Program-made: the position numbers and the translations under genes | Assembly: GCA_026315105.1 (NCBI GenBank) | Contig: CM048745.1 | Coordinates: 542,286,758-542,350,757, forward strand | Source of the DNA: Locusta migratoria | Lineage: Eukaryota > Arthropoda > Insecta > Orthoptera > Acrididae | Direction of reading: 5' to 3' | DNA length: 64,000 bases | In this document: positions 1 through 10,562 of the stretch, one piece after another | Layout of the letters: every line of letters starts with the position of its first letter | How positions within the stretch are numbered: position 1 is the first letter of the stretch | Notes under the pieces: generated by a model | Database searches by the model: none | Told to the model about the DNA's origin: nothing | The model's input: only the letters and a program-made list of their open reading frames with translations

Positions 1-361
1 CAATTTGTTCAAAGTCTACATCACGAGGAGATGCGAGCGAGAATAGTTTTTGCAGTAACACGAAAGTTTTGGGGCCCACCACAGACAATAAAAGATGCTT
101 AACAGTCTGACCTGTAAGTTGATGAGCCGCGACGAGTACTTGAAACTGTGCGAAGTAGTCGCTCCATTCTTCCTCACGTTCGTTGTACTGGCGAAACGTA
201 GGAAGCGTTGCGGCGGCAGGTGTGGGCTGCTGAAGCGGCGGCTGTTGTTGTTGGTGAGCTGCTTGCGCTGTGAGCTGGGCCACAGCCTGCAGGAGCTGGG
301 TAATTTGCGCCGTCTGTAACTGAATAATTTCCATTAAGTTTGGGTTCGGGGTAGTGGCCAT
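1..361 (-). CDS. gag: Ty3/gypsy-type Gag, N-terminal part, runs off window
   Basis: The minus strand is open from an ATG at 361 to the window edge (120 codons, no stop), so only the N-terminus is visible. The protein starts MATTPNPNLMEIIQLQ, has a glutamine/proline/alanine-rich stretch at about residues 30-52, and then a motif of the form PTFRQYNEREEEWSDYFAQF, which resembles the start of the capsid-like domain of Ty3/gypsy Gag proteins. Gag would assemble the retrotransposon particle in the cytoplasm. No pol is visible because the element continues to the left. Upstream (higher coordinates) lie a long T run and a GC-rich stretch that may be the element's LTR, but I could not fix LTR ends. 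The family call is from motif resemblance; the missing C-terminus prevents a check for a zinc knuckle. Confidence 0.6.
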   Translation of the reverse strand, partial: MATTPNPNLMEIIQLQTAQITQLLQAVAQLTAQAAHQQQQPPLQQPTPAAATLPTFRQYNEREEEWSDYFAQFQVLVAAHQLTGQTVKHLLLSVVGPKTFVLLQKLFSLASPRDVDFEQI

Positions 362-512
362 GCTGACCGATTAGGCGCCGCGTATACAAGTAACTTATAA
401 CAAAACACAAATGCAATATGAAAGAGGACACTCTGCAACAAAAAAAGTCCACAAAACACGTAACTGAAAATGTTCCCCCAAAATTCTTATAATAAGGGTG
501 GGTGGGCGGGAG

Positions 513-515
<3 letters not shown>

Positions 516-563
<48 letters not shown>
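516..563. repeat. Homopolymer T run (48 nt)
   Basis: An uninterrupted T run. On the minus strand it is an A run lying upstream of the Gag start at 361. It may be a microsatellite within the leader of that element or the tail of a small insertion; no target duplication was found. Confidence 0.9.
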
Positions 564-565
<2 letters not shown>

Positions 566-1255
566 GTGCTCCGACTGCTGCTGTCTGGCTGCTGCAAGCG
601 GGCTGGTCCAAGGTTCTATCACTCCTCGTCGCCACTTTTGTGTCCCGACTTCGTCGCCGCTTTTGTGTCCCAGCCTCGTCGTAGGTGTCGGTGGCCGAGT
701 GGAATGAGACCGACACGCTGATGCAGGTACGGAGGGGAGCAGCCAGAAACTACAAACTCCCGAGCAAATTAGAAAGAGATATATTGCACAGAATGTAACA
801 ATACTTAACTTTTACATAGTACTGCAGAATGTTGATACATAGTTATTAGAGGCCTGCCTAGTGCCTGTACAATAGCAAAGTCTTCACTGGTGCCTATCTG
901 ATTACGAAGGTCCTATCTCGTTGCTATCTCAGTCCGAAGTGACCGGTGTCCTTCAGTGGTGGCCACGAGCGGCGTTGCAGCAGAGGGCGCTCGTGGCTGT
1001 CGTCGTGAGAACGCCGCGCCGTGCGTGCATGGCGGCGCGCGGCGAAAGTAGGTGGCGCGCACTTTGTACTTGTGCGACACCACAATGCATGAATATGTAA
1101 AATATTTTCTCGTCGCCGCAACATTCTGGAAGGATCTCAACTACAGTCGAAGTGTTGTTATCTCAGGGTGACAATATAACTGGTTCAAGGTTATGCTGTC
1201 CAATAGCACAAGCTACGTATGGACCCTGTAAGTACTGGACAGTGTGCTTAATCCT
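564..1255 (-). other. GC-rich stretch, possible LTR of the left-edge gypsy element
   Basis: No protein was recognised. At about 623-680 a unit of roughly 25 bp (TCGTCGCC[A/G]CTTTTGTGTCCC) occurs twice in tandem, and 940-1080 is CpG-rich. Position upstream of a minus-strand Gag makes an LTR or leader plausible, but I could not find paired TG/CA ends. Confidence 0.3.
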
Positions 1256-1261
1256 AATAAG

Positions 1262-1565
1262 TGGGTAGGCGAAAACCACATCGCCCGTGCATTCCTATAA
1301 ATCCACACCAACAACAGGTCGGCGGAAACCACATCGCCCGTATACTCTTCTTACTTATAATTATTGGCCGACTACCAGTCGCCTTACCATATCCTCAAAC
1401 ATCATAAATCTTTGTATGGGTGTGGCCGGACCTTTCCATGCCTAACACCATTTCAAAACTTCACAATACAATACGCTACGGCGTAATTGCACATCGCCTA
1501 ATATCTTCACTACATATTATAAATGGGGCGGAATAACACGTCGCCTAAACTACTTCTTTCTACAC
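1262..1565. repeat. Degenerate ~50-bp repeat carrying a conserved short hairpin
   Basis: Five or six diverged units start near 1262, 1317, 1365, 1418 (weak), 1474 and 1524. Most contain GGCG, then about 8-10 nt with ACCACA or a variant, then CGCC, so each can fold into a GGCGA/TCGCC-type stem. Spacing between stems is about 50 bp. The third unit has changed bases on both sides (GGCCGAC and GTCGCC) and still pairs. Each unit is followed by an AT-rich stretch often ending ATAAAT. Confidence 0.55.
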
Positions 1566-2109
1566 AGAGCACTATTCCAGTCGTAATCCTTGTTTAGTCG
1601 TGAAACGAAATACCACTTTTCTCTTTAATCACCCTAGCTGTTTACTTAAATAATAATTCAGTTACCTGGTTTTGCTTTCTTCTTCTTCTGCGACTCAGCT
1701 GAAATATCTAAAAGTATTTTGAGTGTGTATCCACGGCTTTCCTTTGTGTGTGACAGAATTTCAACTCGCCCATGTGATTTTACACAGCATGAAACGTTTG
1801 ACATGTAAGATATTTAATTGTGTGAAGCTATTCTCCTATGAGCCAATATATAGTGTCCTTCATCAGTCACTTTTTTAAATAAAGTGTGCTGTATCCTGGA
1901 TATTATTGTCTTATTAAGATATGTTTCTTGTCTAGTACTGTGTTTGTCTGAATCGTGTTTACTTATTGTCTGCATAGAATGTGACAGTGAAGAATGGAAA
2001 GACGACAGTTGTTAGTGATAGATAAAAGAGGAAGATTGACCACATGGAAAGGAAACGTAAATAATGTTGTCAATAACTGGAGTGCCTGGTGGTCGTCAAT
2101 CACCTAGTA
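1566..2109. other. AT-rich spacer, nothing recognised
   Basis: Non-coding on both strands as far as I can see. No target duplications, tRNA-like boxes or transposase motifs were found. Confidence 0.6.
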
Positions 2110-3833
2110 TCACAAAGTGTGTGATACCCTCTGAGGCATGTGTTTGTTATTACGGCGATCTGCTCGCCACCTGTTTCTCTTCCACCATTCATGTACTTGC
2201 CTGTTGCCTGCTAAGGCGTCTAATCGCTCTAAAGCTCGCAACAAATTATTTACGTCTGCATAATCTATGTTAACTAGTTTTTCCTGTACAGACGTTGGTA
2301 GTTTCAACATGATAATGTCTGTCAAATCTGTTTCTCTCAAAGGATTTGATAAATATTGGTTCTTCTCCCAATAATGTTGGAAGAATTCCTTATAGCTACT
2401 GCACCCACTGTTTTCAAAGCTTTTAGCTTCAAATATTTCATTACGCACACTGTTTTGTGTACTACTTGACCAGTATTGATGTAGAAAAGCTTTTACAAAT
2501 TCACCATAAGTTTTACATTTGTTTATTACACTTGTCCCCCACGAGATTACCTCTCCTTCAAATCTACTTGCAACCATGTGTATTTTTTGTTGTTCAGTGT
2601 ATTGTGGAGGCATGGTATTCTCAAACTGTCGAATGAAAGTAACCGGATGCAAGTTTCCTTTGCTCGAGAAAGTGTGATATTTACCTGCATTGATTGTGTC
2701 ACCTACAGTAATAATTTGACAACTAGTTTTATTGACTTCTTCAATATTCTCTTTTAATTTTGCTACGTCAAATGCGACTGTTTCAATTTCAAGAATTATC
2801 CTACTATGTATCACATTTGCGTTGTCTTTACATTGTGATTCAATTGCTGCCATTTTATTGTTTATTTCATTTTGTTCATTGACTAAAGTGTGTAATGTTG
2901 TCATTTGTTGTTGGTACCTATCTTTGCAAGCTTTCGCCATTTTAGTATGCATGTCATCTAAGTTATCAACCTGCTGCTTTATTTGACAGATTTCTTTACC
3001 CTGATTTTCTACCTTGTTATCTACAACTTTGACTTTTGCGTCAATATTCTGTGTTATCTCAATTTTAAAGGCTTCTAATTTTTTACCCAAATCTACTGTT
3101 TTCTTGTTCAATTCATCAAGACTCTCGTTAGTGCTAGCCTCCAAATTACTAACCCTTTGATGTAAATCATTATATTTTTTGTCGAACTGATTTATACTTG
3201 CTTCTAACTTTGTTTGCCCCTCTTCAAATGCCTTTTTCAACTCCTTTTGCACCCCATCAATTTTCTTTTCTAAAGCTTCTGATTTTGTTTGACTTATTTT
3301 AATGTCATGTTGAACGGATTTTATTTCCGCGCTTAATGCTTTCTTTACATTCTTTAAAGATTCCTGGCCTGCTTCAATTTTTCTTCCCAAATCTGTCATT
3401 AATGATCGCATCATGGCTAGCCACATTGGACTCTGATCTTGCATAGGACTTATGTTCTGAAAATTATCTTCGGTCGGTAATGTCTCAGCCGATCCTGTAC
3501 CATGACTCACTCTCCTTAATTCCTCTACTGATTTATTTCAATTATGGACGCCCGTTTCAGCAAATGCAGCGTCTTGCCTTACATTCAACTTTTATTTTGC
3601 CCATGCCAGTCAAGATCGTCATTTTCAATGCAATCATTTACAACAGAATTTACATTTTCATTATTATTTGCCTCAGCATTATTTTCCGTCATTTCTGATT
3701 GATCCAGTGTATCAGATCCAATGTTATTATTTTGCAAATTTATAAGCTGTTTACCCTGATCATTATTCCCTTCATCTGCATGATCTCTCCCTCTACTTCT
3801 AAGATGATACCTATTTTCATCGTTACTATCCAT
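2110..3833 (-). pseudogene. gag: LTR-retrotransposon Gag with long coiled coil, frameshifted
   Basis: Two minus-strand frames belong together. The upstream one (3833-3585) begins MDSNDENRYHLRSRGRD, a YxLRSR opening I associate with some gypsy-type Gag proteins, and is rich in Asn/Glu. The second (3510-2110, 466 residues) is in another frame, so a frameshift or short loss lies between 3585 and 3510. In the second, residues about 35-255 are a heptad-like Lys/Glu/Leu coiled coil, and residues about 285-430 resemble a retrotransposon gag domain (HPVTFIRQFENTMPPQYTEQ, then WGTSV and FEAKSFE). It ends in a basic tail without a recognisable CCHC knuckle, and no protease or RT follows, so the element is truncated. 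Expected role: capsid formation. Confidence is good for Gag, lower for the clade. Confidence 0.65.
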
Positions 3834-4539
3834 TCTACAGTTTAATAATTTTACAAGTTTCAGCCAAAATTTTCTTCAAAAACCTACACTGTCTACACTG
3901 TTGTTACGCACAATGCTTTCATACATAAAATGCGTTACTTAAGCTTTGCTATTGCGACACTCACTCTTTGTAGTCTACTGCGTGCTGCCGACGAGATGAA
4001 CTGCTACCGGCTGCTGAGGTAGGTGTGTCGGACTGCTGGTGCGCCCTGTTTGGCTGCTGTGTGGCGATGGCTCGCTGCTCCCGTCCGCACTGGCGTCGTA
4101 TGCTGCCGCTCGTCACTTTCTGCTACCGGCCGCACGGCGTCCTCCAGTGATGCGGTAAAATCTTCTTGCCGATGAAACAACTTAATCCAGTGATCGTGCA
4201 CACGAGATTGCCACCAGCATTCAATAACGATATTATTGCAACCTAGCCACACTTGCCACTATTCACAACACCATTAAATGTACTACCTCATAGCACAGTA
4301 CATCCCCATCAAAATTTCGAACACAGTTTATACAGCCTATAATTCACTGTTCAAAATTCAGCCACTCTGTTTGTAAATTGCATACCACAGTTCGAGCACC
4401 GTTCTAGGCCAGTTTATGCACATGAACTTCGTAACCACAGTTCACAAAATTTTATCAACAAATTTAAACATCACTTTTCTCCAAGTAACTTTCTCCAAAG
4501 AACTTAGTCTTCGAAGAAATTCCCCACCAGGGATGCCAT

Positions 4540-5500
4540 GTACGGCGGGGCTTCTGTTTTTAAAAAAAGACAGGGAGGGAAGGTCAGTGCCTAGTTGACA
4601 AAGTTCCTAAACACCTCCCCTCTTTCATGCTTTTTCCTTGGCGATGTTTCCATCACACTTCGTGCCAGTGACCTGGTTTGTAAACGGGGCAGCACTGCAC
4701 GCGAGGTGCCGTGTCGACATGCAACTTCAGTGCATGTCTGAATTCACTCTTTTACTAACCTTGTGTCTTCTGTCGTAGTTGATGTCCCATTGCGCAGGTG
4801 AAGCACACAGGTCGCACGCCCGTTGTACTTGAAGTGATGCTAAAAGAGGTGTTGAGATGAGGCTAGGAAGTACTGCACTACGAATAACTTTTGCTTTTGT
4901 AGGATGCCAGTGCTTGTTTTTATTGAAGAAATGCGAGTGTATATCCAAGCACAAATATACAGACTGAGTAATGTTACAAATATAAACGTTTCATAACGTA
5001 TAAACTGTCCCTGGCCCGCACTGAACTGACATGAATGTGCAAGGTATCGCGGTCGGCGCTCGACTGACTGCCGCCGCCTCTCGCTGTGCGCCACAAGCCA
5101 CCGTTTTGGTGCCAGTATGACGATATGCCTTGCTGGTGCCATCCGTTCTAGACTAACATTGTTCAACTTATTGCAAAATGTACAAATAATTAAATCTTTG
5201 AATTAACCAAAATATAGCTTAGCACAAAAGCATTACAGAAAGTGTATAGATAATTTTTAATAAACATAGAAAAGTTAAACATTAATAAAATAAGCTTAAA
5301 GTTTTGGCGGACAACTAGTATAGGCGGGAGCCAATCAGATCTCTACTTGCAATAGGGGCGGAGCTTTCCCACGGGATACAAGCTCATCTACTGTCTCTCT
5401 CCCTCACCCTTTTTACTATTGCGTCACACAGTTCTCCAACCAAGAAAACATCTTTACCACCTAATATATAAATGGCTCCATGTCAGCCCCATCACACTAT
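4540..5500 (-). repeat. Probable LTR of the 2.1-3.8 kb gag element
   Basis: Lies directly upstream (minus-strand sense) of the gag pseudogene. In the minus sense the sequence reads TACA then TGGCATCCCTGGTGGGG near 4539-4522, which fits an LTR ending in CA followed by a TGG-starting primer-binding site; I could not match a tRNA. The block is recognisably homologous, though diverged, to about 10560-11460 (shared stretches around AGCACACAGGTC, TATAGCTTA and CCACGGGAT), so it belongs to a dispersed family. The outer boundary is an estimate. Confidence 0.45.
5114..5147 (+). repeat. 34-bp perfect direct repeat, first copy
   Basis: Identical to 5670-5703 over 34 bp, starting AGTATGACGATATGCC. The flanks differ, and the spacing is 556 bp. 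Confidence 0.8.
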
Positions 5501-5669
5501 TCGGAACGTCTGTCTGGCTTGTAAACGAACGCAGGTAAGTAACATACGCTGTGCAGGCAATGACTTTGTTCAGAGTATTCTTCGGGAAATAAGGGTTGTT
5601 GGTATTTCAATGTATTCACGGAGGTTCTATCCTGGTTCGGTGGCGGGCTCCTGCTTCCCTCCACGTGCA

Positions 5670-5703
5670 AGTATGACGATATGCCTTGCTGGTGCCATCC
5701 GTT
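5670..5703 (+). repeat. 34-bp perfect direct repeat, second copy
   Basis: Second copy of the repeat at 5114-5147. It lies outside the LTR-like block, so the pair may mark a small rearrangement or a composite boundary. Confidence 0.8.
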
Positions 5704-5956
5704 GTATTTTTACGACACTAACTCAAATATTGCTCAGGTGGGGCAGACGGACACTTGATCGTGGGGACAAACGGTCACATTAGTTTTTTCTTAATAAAAC
5801 AGTTATGAAAGTGCAACAAATATCTTTAACTGAATAATAATTTAATTTTTAGTAAATCGCAGTAGTTGTGACTGAATACTATTCTTATTTACAGAATGGT
5901 CTGTAATCGTAAAAGGAACACAGATAGAAGGCCGCAGCCAACAGTGTGCATCTATT

Positions 5957-6948
5957 GTGTTTGCTCCCACACAACTACTGCACAGGCTACAGCCCCTTGA
6001 TTTATCTTTCTTTGCTCCACTAAAGACATTTTACAATCAAGCCTGCAGGTTGTACGTCAGAAGAAATCCAGGGAAAGGAATTAATAAAGTGGCGTTTGGA
6101 GCTGGTTTTGCTGAAGCATGGAACCGTGCAGTTACAATCGCAAACAATGTAAATGGATTCAGTTATTGTGGGTTGCATCCCTTAAACCCCAATCGCTAGC
6201 ACGTGTTTGCTCCCGCAACTGTGCCTGAAAACCCCACTAATAATCCAGTAGGAAATCCTGAGAATCAGGACGTGCAGATGACAACTGTACCAGGAAATGA
6301 GCCTAATCTAGTGGCGGAACTGCAACCACAGCCAACAACAAGGGTCACCAAACATGCTGCGAATGACAGTTTTCAGGGCCTCAGTGCTAAACCATCGGCT
6401 TCAGGATCTGCCAAAAACAAACACAAGATTGGAACATCATCCATTCTGAGAGATCCTAGTTTTATTTCTGACCTAAAAGAGAAAAAATAAAAAAGCCGGC
6501 CGAGTTGGCCGAGGGGACTGGGGCGCTCTAGTCACGGTCTGCACGGTCACTACGGTCGGGGGTTCGAATCCCCCCTCGGGTATGGATATTTGTGCCGTCC
6601 TTAAGATTAGCTAGTTCATTAGTAGTTTGTCAGTTTAGGGACTGATGACCCTGTAGTTAAGTCCCATAAGCTATACAAACATTTGAACATTTTGAGAAAA
6701 AGACCAGGGCGGCAAACAAGAAGGCAACGAACAATACCAAATATGATAACCGTAAGAATGATATGTGCAATGTGTGTAAAAAACTATACAAACATGGTGA
6801 AAATTGGATGCAGTGTCTAGTCTGTTCTTTCTGGTTTCATTTTGTGTGTGTTCCAAATGGAAATGACCCTTACTTTGTTTGCCATAATTGTAGCAATGAT
6901 GACAGTGATTACAAAGTAAAGTGTCCTTTTGCCCCATATGGAGTGTGA
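5957..6948 (+). pseudogene. Pogo-like transposase C-terminus with PHD-like finger, broken by a SINE
   Basis: The first frame (5957-6199) has the motif LQPLDLSFFAPLKTFYNQAC and ends in GLHPLNPN, the pattern seen at the end of the DDE-1 catalytic domain of pogo/Tigger transposases. A TAG at 6197-6199 interrupts the frame, which continues in the same phase (FAPATVPENP...) to 6490, where a SINE is inserted. After the SINE the protein resumes with a basic stretch and a CNVC...MQCLVCSFWFHFVC...FVCHNC cluster ending at TGA 6946-6948. That Cys/His/Trp spacing is PHD-like and has been seen at the C-terminus of insect pogo-type transposases. The N-terminal DNA-binding and catalytic parts are missing. 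It would have moved DNA by cut and paste in the nucleus; it is now inactive. Confidence 0.7.
6487..6693 (+). mobile_element. tRNA-derived SINE (main family) inside the pogo-like gene
   Basis: The head has Pol III-type boxes (GTTGGCCGAGGGG as box A, GGGGGTTCGAATCCC as box B) and a tail with GGGACTGATGACC and CATAAGC...ACAAACATTTGAACATTT, shared by many copies in this window. Flanked by the target duplication GAGAAAAA at 6479-6486 and 6694-6701. It splits the pogo-like reading frame. Confidence 0.9.
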
Positions 6949-7142
6949 CGTTAGCGCACCATCCATTTGTATCAATTATCCTACGCTGGAAATAAAATTT
7001 AAAAATTAAATATGTATTACTTTGACATAAGGTATAAGCTTCTTAGTGATATAAAATAAACATCTGGAATTAAATTTTTTAATAGTTATTTTAAAAAATC
7101 CGCTTAGCATGTCCATTTGCCCCAACCTTTCCCTACATGCTG

Positions 7143-7147
<5 letters not shown>

Positions 7148-7190
<43 letters not shown>
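7148..7190. repeat. Homopolymer T run (43 nt)
   Basis: Pure T run at the right border of the pogo-like remnant and left of a mariner remnant. Confidence 0.9.
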
Positions 7191-7191
<1 letters not shown>

Positions 7192-7194
7192 TGA

Positions 7195-7540
7195 ATACCC
7201 TTAAAAACGCCTCAAAACTCCTCCGCAGCCTTCACCATTGCTCCTGATGATAAATAATGCACCCCACGAAGACATTAGGGAATAGAAAGTCACATGAGGC
7301 TAAATCCGGTCTATAGAGAGGCCGAGCGATGCACTTCACGTGTTTGCAAGATATTCAGCAACAACGTTGGCAATATGCGGCCGCGCAACCAGGCTGCTTC
7401 ACGAAGATGTGGCCTTTCGCCTGATATGGACTTGCAATTCTTTCACGACATCCCTGTAGTACTGTCCAGTTACTGATGTGTGTGCAGGTACGCATAATGT
7501 TAAACCATTCAATGCATATCAAAGAACGACATTGCTACCT
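7195..7540 (-). pseudogene. Mariner-like transposase remnant
   Basis: On the minus strand, discontinuous frames read VTGQYYRDVVKELQ and then IRRK, then ARPHIANVVAEYLA, then RPLYRPDLASCDF. The order matches the second and third catalytic blocks of mariner transposases (the ARPH block after the second Asp, and the PPYSPDLAPCDF-type block with the third Asp). Several stops and frameshifts are present and only about 110 residues survive. It ends where a dispersed repeat begins at 7541, so it was probably cut by that insertion or by a deletion. Confidence 0.6.
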
Positions 7541-8211
7541 TCCTATCGGTACTCTCCGATAAGAATTGGGCAATACGTAACTCATGGTAGTAAAAGCTTT
7601 ATGGCTCGTTGTCTCTGTTAATAGGGGTGAGTTATGTATGTCAGCTTCTATGCTCTAAACAGCTACCCAAACTGTTTAAATAAGATCATTAATTAATCTG
7701 TAGTTTAGCCCATTTATCAATCTGCATATGGTGATGCGAAAAATATATTTAAATAACTATAGCTCTGAATAACCAACAAAATGGATTCTAAGATAATGTT
7801 TAGAAGAGATTTACTCACGAAGTAATTTTTTATATAAATGGAGTTTATTACTCTTTTTTTGGACATGAAAATGCGGACGTGGTCCTACTTTATACATCGG
7901 TAAATAACTGAATGTTTCCCCAACTATTGTTCATGAAAGCCACAATAAGTATCACACGCACTTGACAGCAAAAGTTCCAAATTATCACTCGTAAATTAGT
8001 GAAGTCCATCGAATATCGCAGGTCCACATTAATCCACGATTAATTACAGTATTTGTTATAAAACACAGTTTGTCATCACAGAAGTGCACGATTGCAGAAT
8101 TATCACAGTTCCACAGCCCTACTAACGTCCATAGTTTACCGCTTTTCAACCAGAGTCACAGTCACAGTCCCGAAATTTTTCTAAGCCCACACAAGCCTAT
8201 CTCTTCAAATA
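7541..8211 (-). repeat. Dispersed LTR-like repeat R1, minus copy
   Basis: Matches about 55990-56677 in inverted orientation over roughly 670 bp with scattered differences, for example in the segment with AGAAGCTGACATACATAACT. The shared sequence ends abruptly at 7541 here and 56677 there, which marks a true element end. It has no coding capacity. In its sense strand an AATAAA lies about two thirds along, so a solo LTR or TRIM-like element is likely. Confidence 0.6.
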
Positions 8212-9330
8212 ACAAGACGGTAACGCGGCTTCAGACAGCCCAGCGTCACAACCTTTTCATCACCACGTCCAAGTTACGAGTCCCTTCCCAAGCATTCGAT
8301 AGCGTACTCTAGCTGCTCCCAAACTTGTATCCTTCCGTGCGTTTTAACGCATCTTTAAAATACAATTTCCCATCCTAAATATTATACATTTGAATATCAA
8401 AGAATTAAATGCTTTGACCACCTCCCTACAAATGTTGTTTACATTTAACAAACAAATACATATTTAACAATACTAAAATCGGCTGAGACTGAAACTCTTT
8501 GTTGAGGTAGCTATTAAATGTGGCGTCTCACTGTTCAGATATACTGGCGCCGTCGAAATATAGTTACAAAATTATTATTTCATTTATCATGGCTTTATTT
8601 GCAAATATATTAAGTTCTTGTCCACAAATACATATAATTAATTGTTTAAGTATAAATTATCTGCTGCATATTTACTATTTTAATCGCCCATGAGATATTT
8701 ACGAGGCAGACTACAACATAAAACGAACGTTACTAAGAATAATATTAAATATAATAAAATACAAATATAAATGTAATGTGGTTTGCTGGGTTCATTTTTT
8801 GTGTTTCTGTGGTTGAATCTATGGTCTGACATAAGAATATTACTACCTCAACGAAAAACAGAACAAGAAAGTAAAATTTTATTGAAAGAATGCGGAAATA
8901 ACTTGATGCGTCTTTTAAGATAGGTAGCGTGGTGCAATGCTGCCCATTTGCTTTTTAAACTGTTAAGCACTACATATCAATAACTGTAAATGTAAGTCTT
9001 ATAATATTATTATTACAGCACTGAAATTTGTCGGCTTTTCATCCGTAATGGATATTGAAATTGTAATTACGGCGTTTGATTTTCACAAGTTTCCTGAATC
9101 GATTCATATAATTATATTTGCCATATAATCATTCCCTGATTTTATATGGATTTTTAGAATAATGCGTATGGCTATATTGTATTTCAGTTGCAATCTGGGA
9201 TAGCTGCCTTCGCTCATCCAAGTCCGCCGTTTCCTGTTTTCGATCAGATTACGGTTTCCCTAACGACCTCTATTCCATTTATTAGGTCCATACTGCTAGC
9301 TGGCCGGCTGGGAACCCAACAGCTTGCCTA
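8212..9330. other. AT-rich spacer
   Basis: Very AT-rich, with many short A/T runs. I see no gene, SINE head or inverted repeat. 8890-9200 has no recognisable protein in either direction. Confidence 0.6.
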
Positions 9331-9334
9331 ATCT

Positions 9335-9930
9335 TGCTTTTCATATGGAAAAAAATCAGCTTCCCTCTTTATTTGTACTTTCCCAGCAGAAGGAACAACT
9401 TTTGCTTTTTTGGAATTGTAGTTGGTAATTTCCACACTGATCTTTGCTGTTCGCTCTGCCGATAAAAATGATAAAGCCAAGTTTCATCAGCAGTGATTGA
9501 TTACATTTGAGAGAAAAGAAAAACCGGAGCTTCCTCTAACATCAACTTTAACTGCTTGTAGATCTGCACTGAAATGTTTTTTTTTTGTACTGGAATCAGT
9601 CTTGCAAACCCGTCGCACACAAACACTTTTCTTGTGTAACGTTTCTAACACGTACGTGTGAATGGCGCCCAATCAAATGTTCAGTAATCCGTCGATCCGC
9701 TTCCACAATAACAGCAGCAGTGTTGATGATACCTTTCGTAAGAGTAGTTACTGGAGCACCGGGTCCACCTTCTTTTCAAATTGCTTGTCTCCTCTCTTTA
9801 AACAACCTTCGAGCTGTGCTGCACCGTAGAATAGATTCTCCACATGCCTCCTGTAATACTGTGTAGGCTTCGGCTGCAGATTTCTTGAAAGGAAAGTAGA
9901 ATTCTAAAGTCGCGTCTTGTTTCTCGTGTG
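9335..9930 (-). pseudogene. Mariner-like transposase (DUF4817-type helix-turn-helix) remnant
   Basis: Minus-strand frames read EFYFPFKKSAAEAYTVLQEA at about 9900-9840, then CGESILR...RRLFKERRQAI. This resembles the N-terminal helix-turn-helix seen in mariner-family and DUF4817 proteins. Further on, VIVEADRRITEHLI and a block with DETW-like spacing (KLGFIIF/QSEQQRSVWKLP) match the DNA-binding linker and the first catalytic block. Several frameshifts and stops, including an A-run frameshift near 9580, make it non-functional. TIRs were not identified. Confidence 0.55.
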
Positions 9931-10164
9931 TTACCTCCACTGCAGCGGTAGGTGATACTGAATATGTCTGAACTTGCCTGCCTCTTACAGGCGGAAATCG
10001 GGAGTCCCAACAATGAAACTACAACGACGTAATTGTTTTACATTAAGCTAACAAACATTATATCAAATTTTAGCTAATCACTCTAAACTTGTGCGAGCAC
10101 GAGGGGGGGGGGTGTAGGCAAAGGCAAGTGTGTCGATGGAAGTTTGGGTGTGGCTGGGGAGCGC

Positions 10165-10300
10165 GTTTGGTTGGCCGAGTGGTTAAGGTAATCGCGAATA
10201 GCGGAAGACCCGGGTTCGGGTCCCGGTCTGGCACAAATTTCCATGTCACCAAATAACAGACAATGTTTAGTAATGAATCTACTGTCAGCAGGAATCGCAA
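10165..10300 (+). mobile_element. tRNA-derived SINE-like element (second head type)
   Basis: Contains a tRNA-like segment with TTGGCCGAGTGGTTAAGG (box A) and GGGTTCGGGTCCC (box B), as in a degenerate Leu/Ser-type tRNA, followed by unrelated sequence. No plausible acceptor stem closes it, so I call it SINE-derived, not a tRNA gene. The 3' end is uncertain. Confidence 0.55.
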
Positions 10301-10456
10301 ATGGCGAATAAATAATTCATTATTTAATAGCGCAAATGTGTGTTCCTTTGGAACATGTTTCGTAGTAATTTAAATTTTAGCGTCGCAAATTGTGACCGTA
10401 AAAATTGTGATCATTCTTTAATGACCAGCTGTCGTATTTGTGATATGAAGAAGTAC

Positions 10457-10562
10457 TGCACAAGAGGTACCGTATTGCTTCGTACCAAGTCAGGGTATGA
10501 AAACGAAAATTTCTTTTCATTACCCTGATACCTTCTTTTGGTGCTTTTGTCCCTTGTGCAGA
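10457..10562. repeat. Imperfect palindrome
   Basis: The outer arms are GCACAAG and CTTGTGC; the inner arms are CAGGGTATGAAAACG and TCTTTTCATTACCCTG around an AATT centre. Some indels occur between. It could fold into a hairpin of about 45 bp. Confidence 0.6.

Noticed and set aside
174..716. 180-residue minus frame with a poly-lysine run
   Set aside because: It crosses the T homopolymer and lies in a different frame from the real Gag start at 361; it is a composition artefact.
10168..10235. Possible tRNA-Leu/Ser gene
   Set aside because: The D-arm and box B are present but acceptor and anticodon arms do not pair convincingly; treated as a SINE head.
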